From contig NZ_JAUSYO010000001.1 in NCBI RefSeq assembly GCF_030816935.1, positions 1,984,001 to 2,048,000 of the forward strand: a stretch of 64,000 nucleotides of DNA, written 5' to 3'. The translations under genes and the position numbers were made by a program. Positions 63,503 to 64,000 of this stretch are shown here, in pieces. The notes beneath the pieces were generated by a model, which made no database searches, was not told the DNA's origin, and saw nothing but the letters and a program-made list of their open reading frames with translations. The first letter of the stretch is position 1. The number at the start of each line of letters is the position of its first letter. The DNA is from Arthrobacter sp. B3I9 (GTDB lineage: Bacteria; Actinomycetota; Actinomycetes; Actinomycetales; Micrococcaceae).

Positions 63503-64000
63503 ATGCGCATTACCGTAATCGGAACAGGTTATCTGGGGGCTGTCCATGCCGCCGGCATGGCACAACTCGGACATGACGTCCTCGGAGTGGACGTCGACGA
63601 GGGCAAGATCGAGCAGCTGGCCAACGGCCATGCTCCGTTCTTCGAACCAGGCTTCCCCGAGCTTCTGCGGAACAACATTTCCGCTGGTCGGCTGAATTTT
63701 TCCACCTCCCTGAAGCAGGCAGCCGAGTTTGGCGAGGTCCACTTCATTTGCGTAGGAACCCCCCAGCGCCCCGGCTCCACAGCGGCAGATATGAAGTACG
63801 TGGACGCCGTCATAGAGGGTCTGGTGCCGCACCTCCAGCGCCCCTGCTTGATCGTCGGCAAATCAACAGTTCCGGTCGGGACAGCCGCTCGGCTTACAAC
63901 CAAGGTGGCCGAGCTCGCGCCACTCGCCAAAGTCGAGGTGGCCTGGAACCCTGAATTCCTGCGTGAAGGCTTCGCCGTGAACGACACACTGCATCCGGAC
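63503..64000 (+). CDS. UDP-glucose/GDP-mannose dehydrogenase family protein, N-terminal part (3' end outside window)
   Basis: ATG 63503 has AGGAGG upstream. The visible 166 residues show MRITVIGTGYLGAVHAAGMA (NAD-binding), DVLGVDVDEGKIEQLANG, FICVGTPQRPGS, GKSTVPVGT and WNPEFLREGFAVND, as in UDP-glucose 6-dehydrogenase. The catalytic cysteine lies beyond the window end. It oxidises the nucleotide sugar to the uronate that the preceding enzyme can decarboxylate. Confidence 0.93.
   Translation, partial: MRITVIGTGYLGAVHAAGMAQLGHDVLGVDVDEGKIEQLANGHAPFFEPGFPELLRNNISAGRLNFSTSLKQAAEFGEVHFICVGTPQRPGSTAADMKYVDAVIEGLVPHLQRPCLIVGKSTVPVGTAARLTTKVAELAPLAKVEVAWNPEFLREGFAVNDTLHPD

Overview
The window is GC-rich with dense, closely packed genes on both strands. 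It looks like the chromosome of a soil actinobacterium, most likely Micrococcaceae (Arthrobacter or Pseudarthrobacter type). Support for this is gene content: an APC permease with a gamma-glutamylation operon, an OGG-fold fragment, CAP/LGFP proteins, TPR-LuxR regulators, and both katE and katG. I recognised no rRNA, tRNA, CRISPR array, insertion sequence or phage. The genus is an inference.

Layout. 1-6.1 kb: an operon for gamma-glutamylated amine catabolism (permease, GntR/FadR regulator, glutamine-synthetase-like ligase, PuuD-like hydrolase, aldehyde dehydrogenase, SDR), with ATGA stop/start overlaps. 6.4-9.7 kb: decayed genes (a BBE flavoprotein with two deletions, a secreted-protein tail), small membrane proteins and an RBBP9-like hydrolase. 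10-19 kb: a secreted phosphodiester glycosidase, an RsbQ/RsbP-like stress pair with a GAF remnant between them, a GH26-like protein with two lipoproteins, and an SDR. 19-24 kb: an MRJP/yellow-family protein, an aldo/keto reductase, and the large catalase KatE with a strong terminator.

24-29 kb is a gene graveyard. It holds a haloacid-dehalogenase-like gene, then abutting fragments of kdpD and of a GH26 gene, a stop-interrupted small-domain gene and a multiply frameshifted MFS gene, among a few intact small genes. 29.7-37 kb: a hydrolase divergent from a 709-aa TPR protein with a palindrome between them, KatG, and a truncated histidine kinase. 37-43 kb: YciI, a CAP-LGFP secreted protein, PhzF, and a TPR-LuxR regulator upstream of a methyltransferase whose promoter carries two direct repeats 33 bp apart.

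43.2-48.3 kb is a self-contained catabolic regulon: a LacI regulator, an SDR, an MHS-type transporter and a HisD-family dehydrogenase, with three near-identical TGTATACGTATRCA operators. Just upstream of the SDR is a 22-codon reading frame that is recognisably the 5' end of hisD, so the two promoters and leaders probably share an origin by duplication. 48.4-52.6 kb: stress/redox genes (DJ-1/Hsp31-like, GlsB, TrxR-like, FMN reductase) and an SGNH hydrolase. 52.6-57.3 kb: a deleted flavin monooxygenase next to a run of 20 G, an MFS gene, rlmN, an aldo/keto reductase and a small membrane protein.

57.4-61 kb is a minus-strand operon led by an 799-aa fusion of a Baeyer-Villiger monooxygenase (full fingerprint) to an alpha/beta hydrolase. 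It is translationally coupled to a small membrane protein and followed by a nitroreductase-family protein. This fusion and the LacI/hisD regulon are the most interesting systems here. The window closes with a spore-photoproduct-lyase-family protein and the start of a nucleotide-sugar (UDP-glucuronate/UDP-xylose type) locus.
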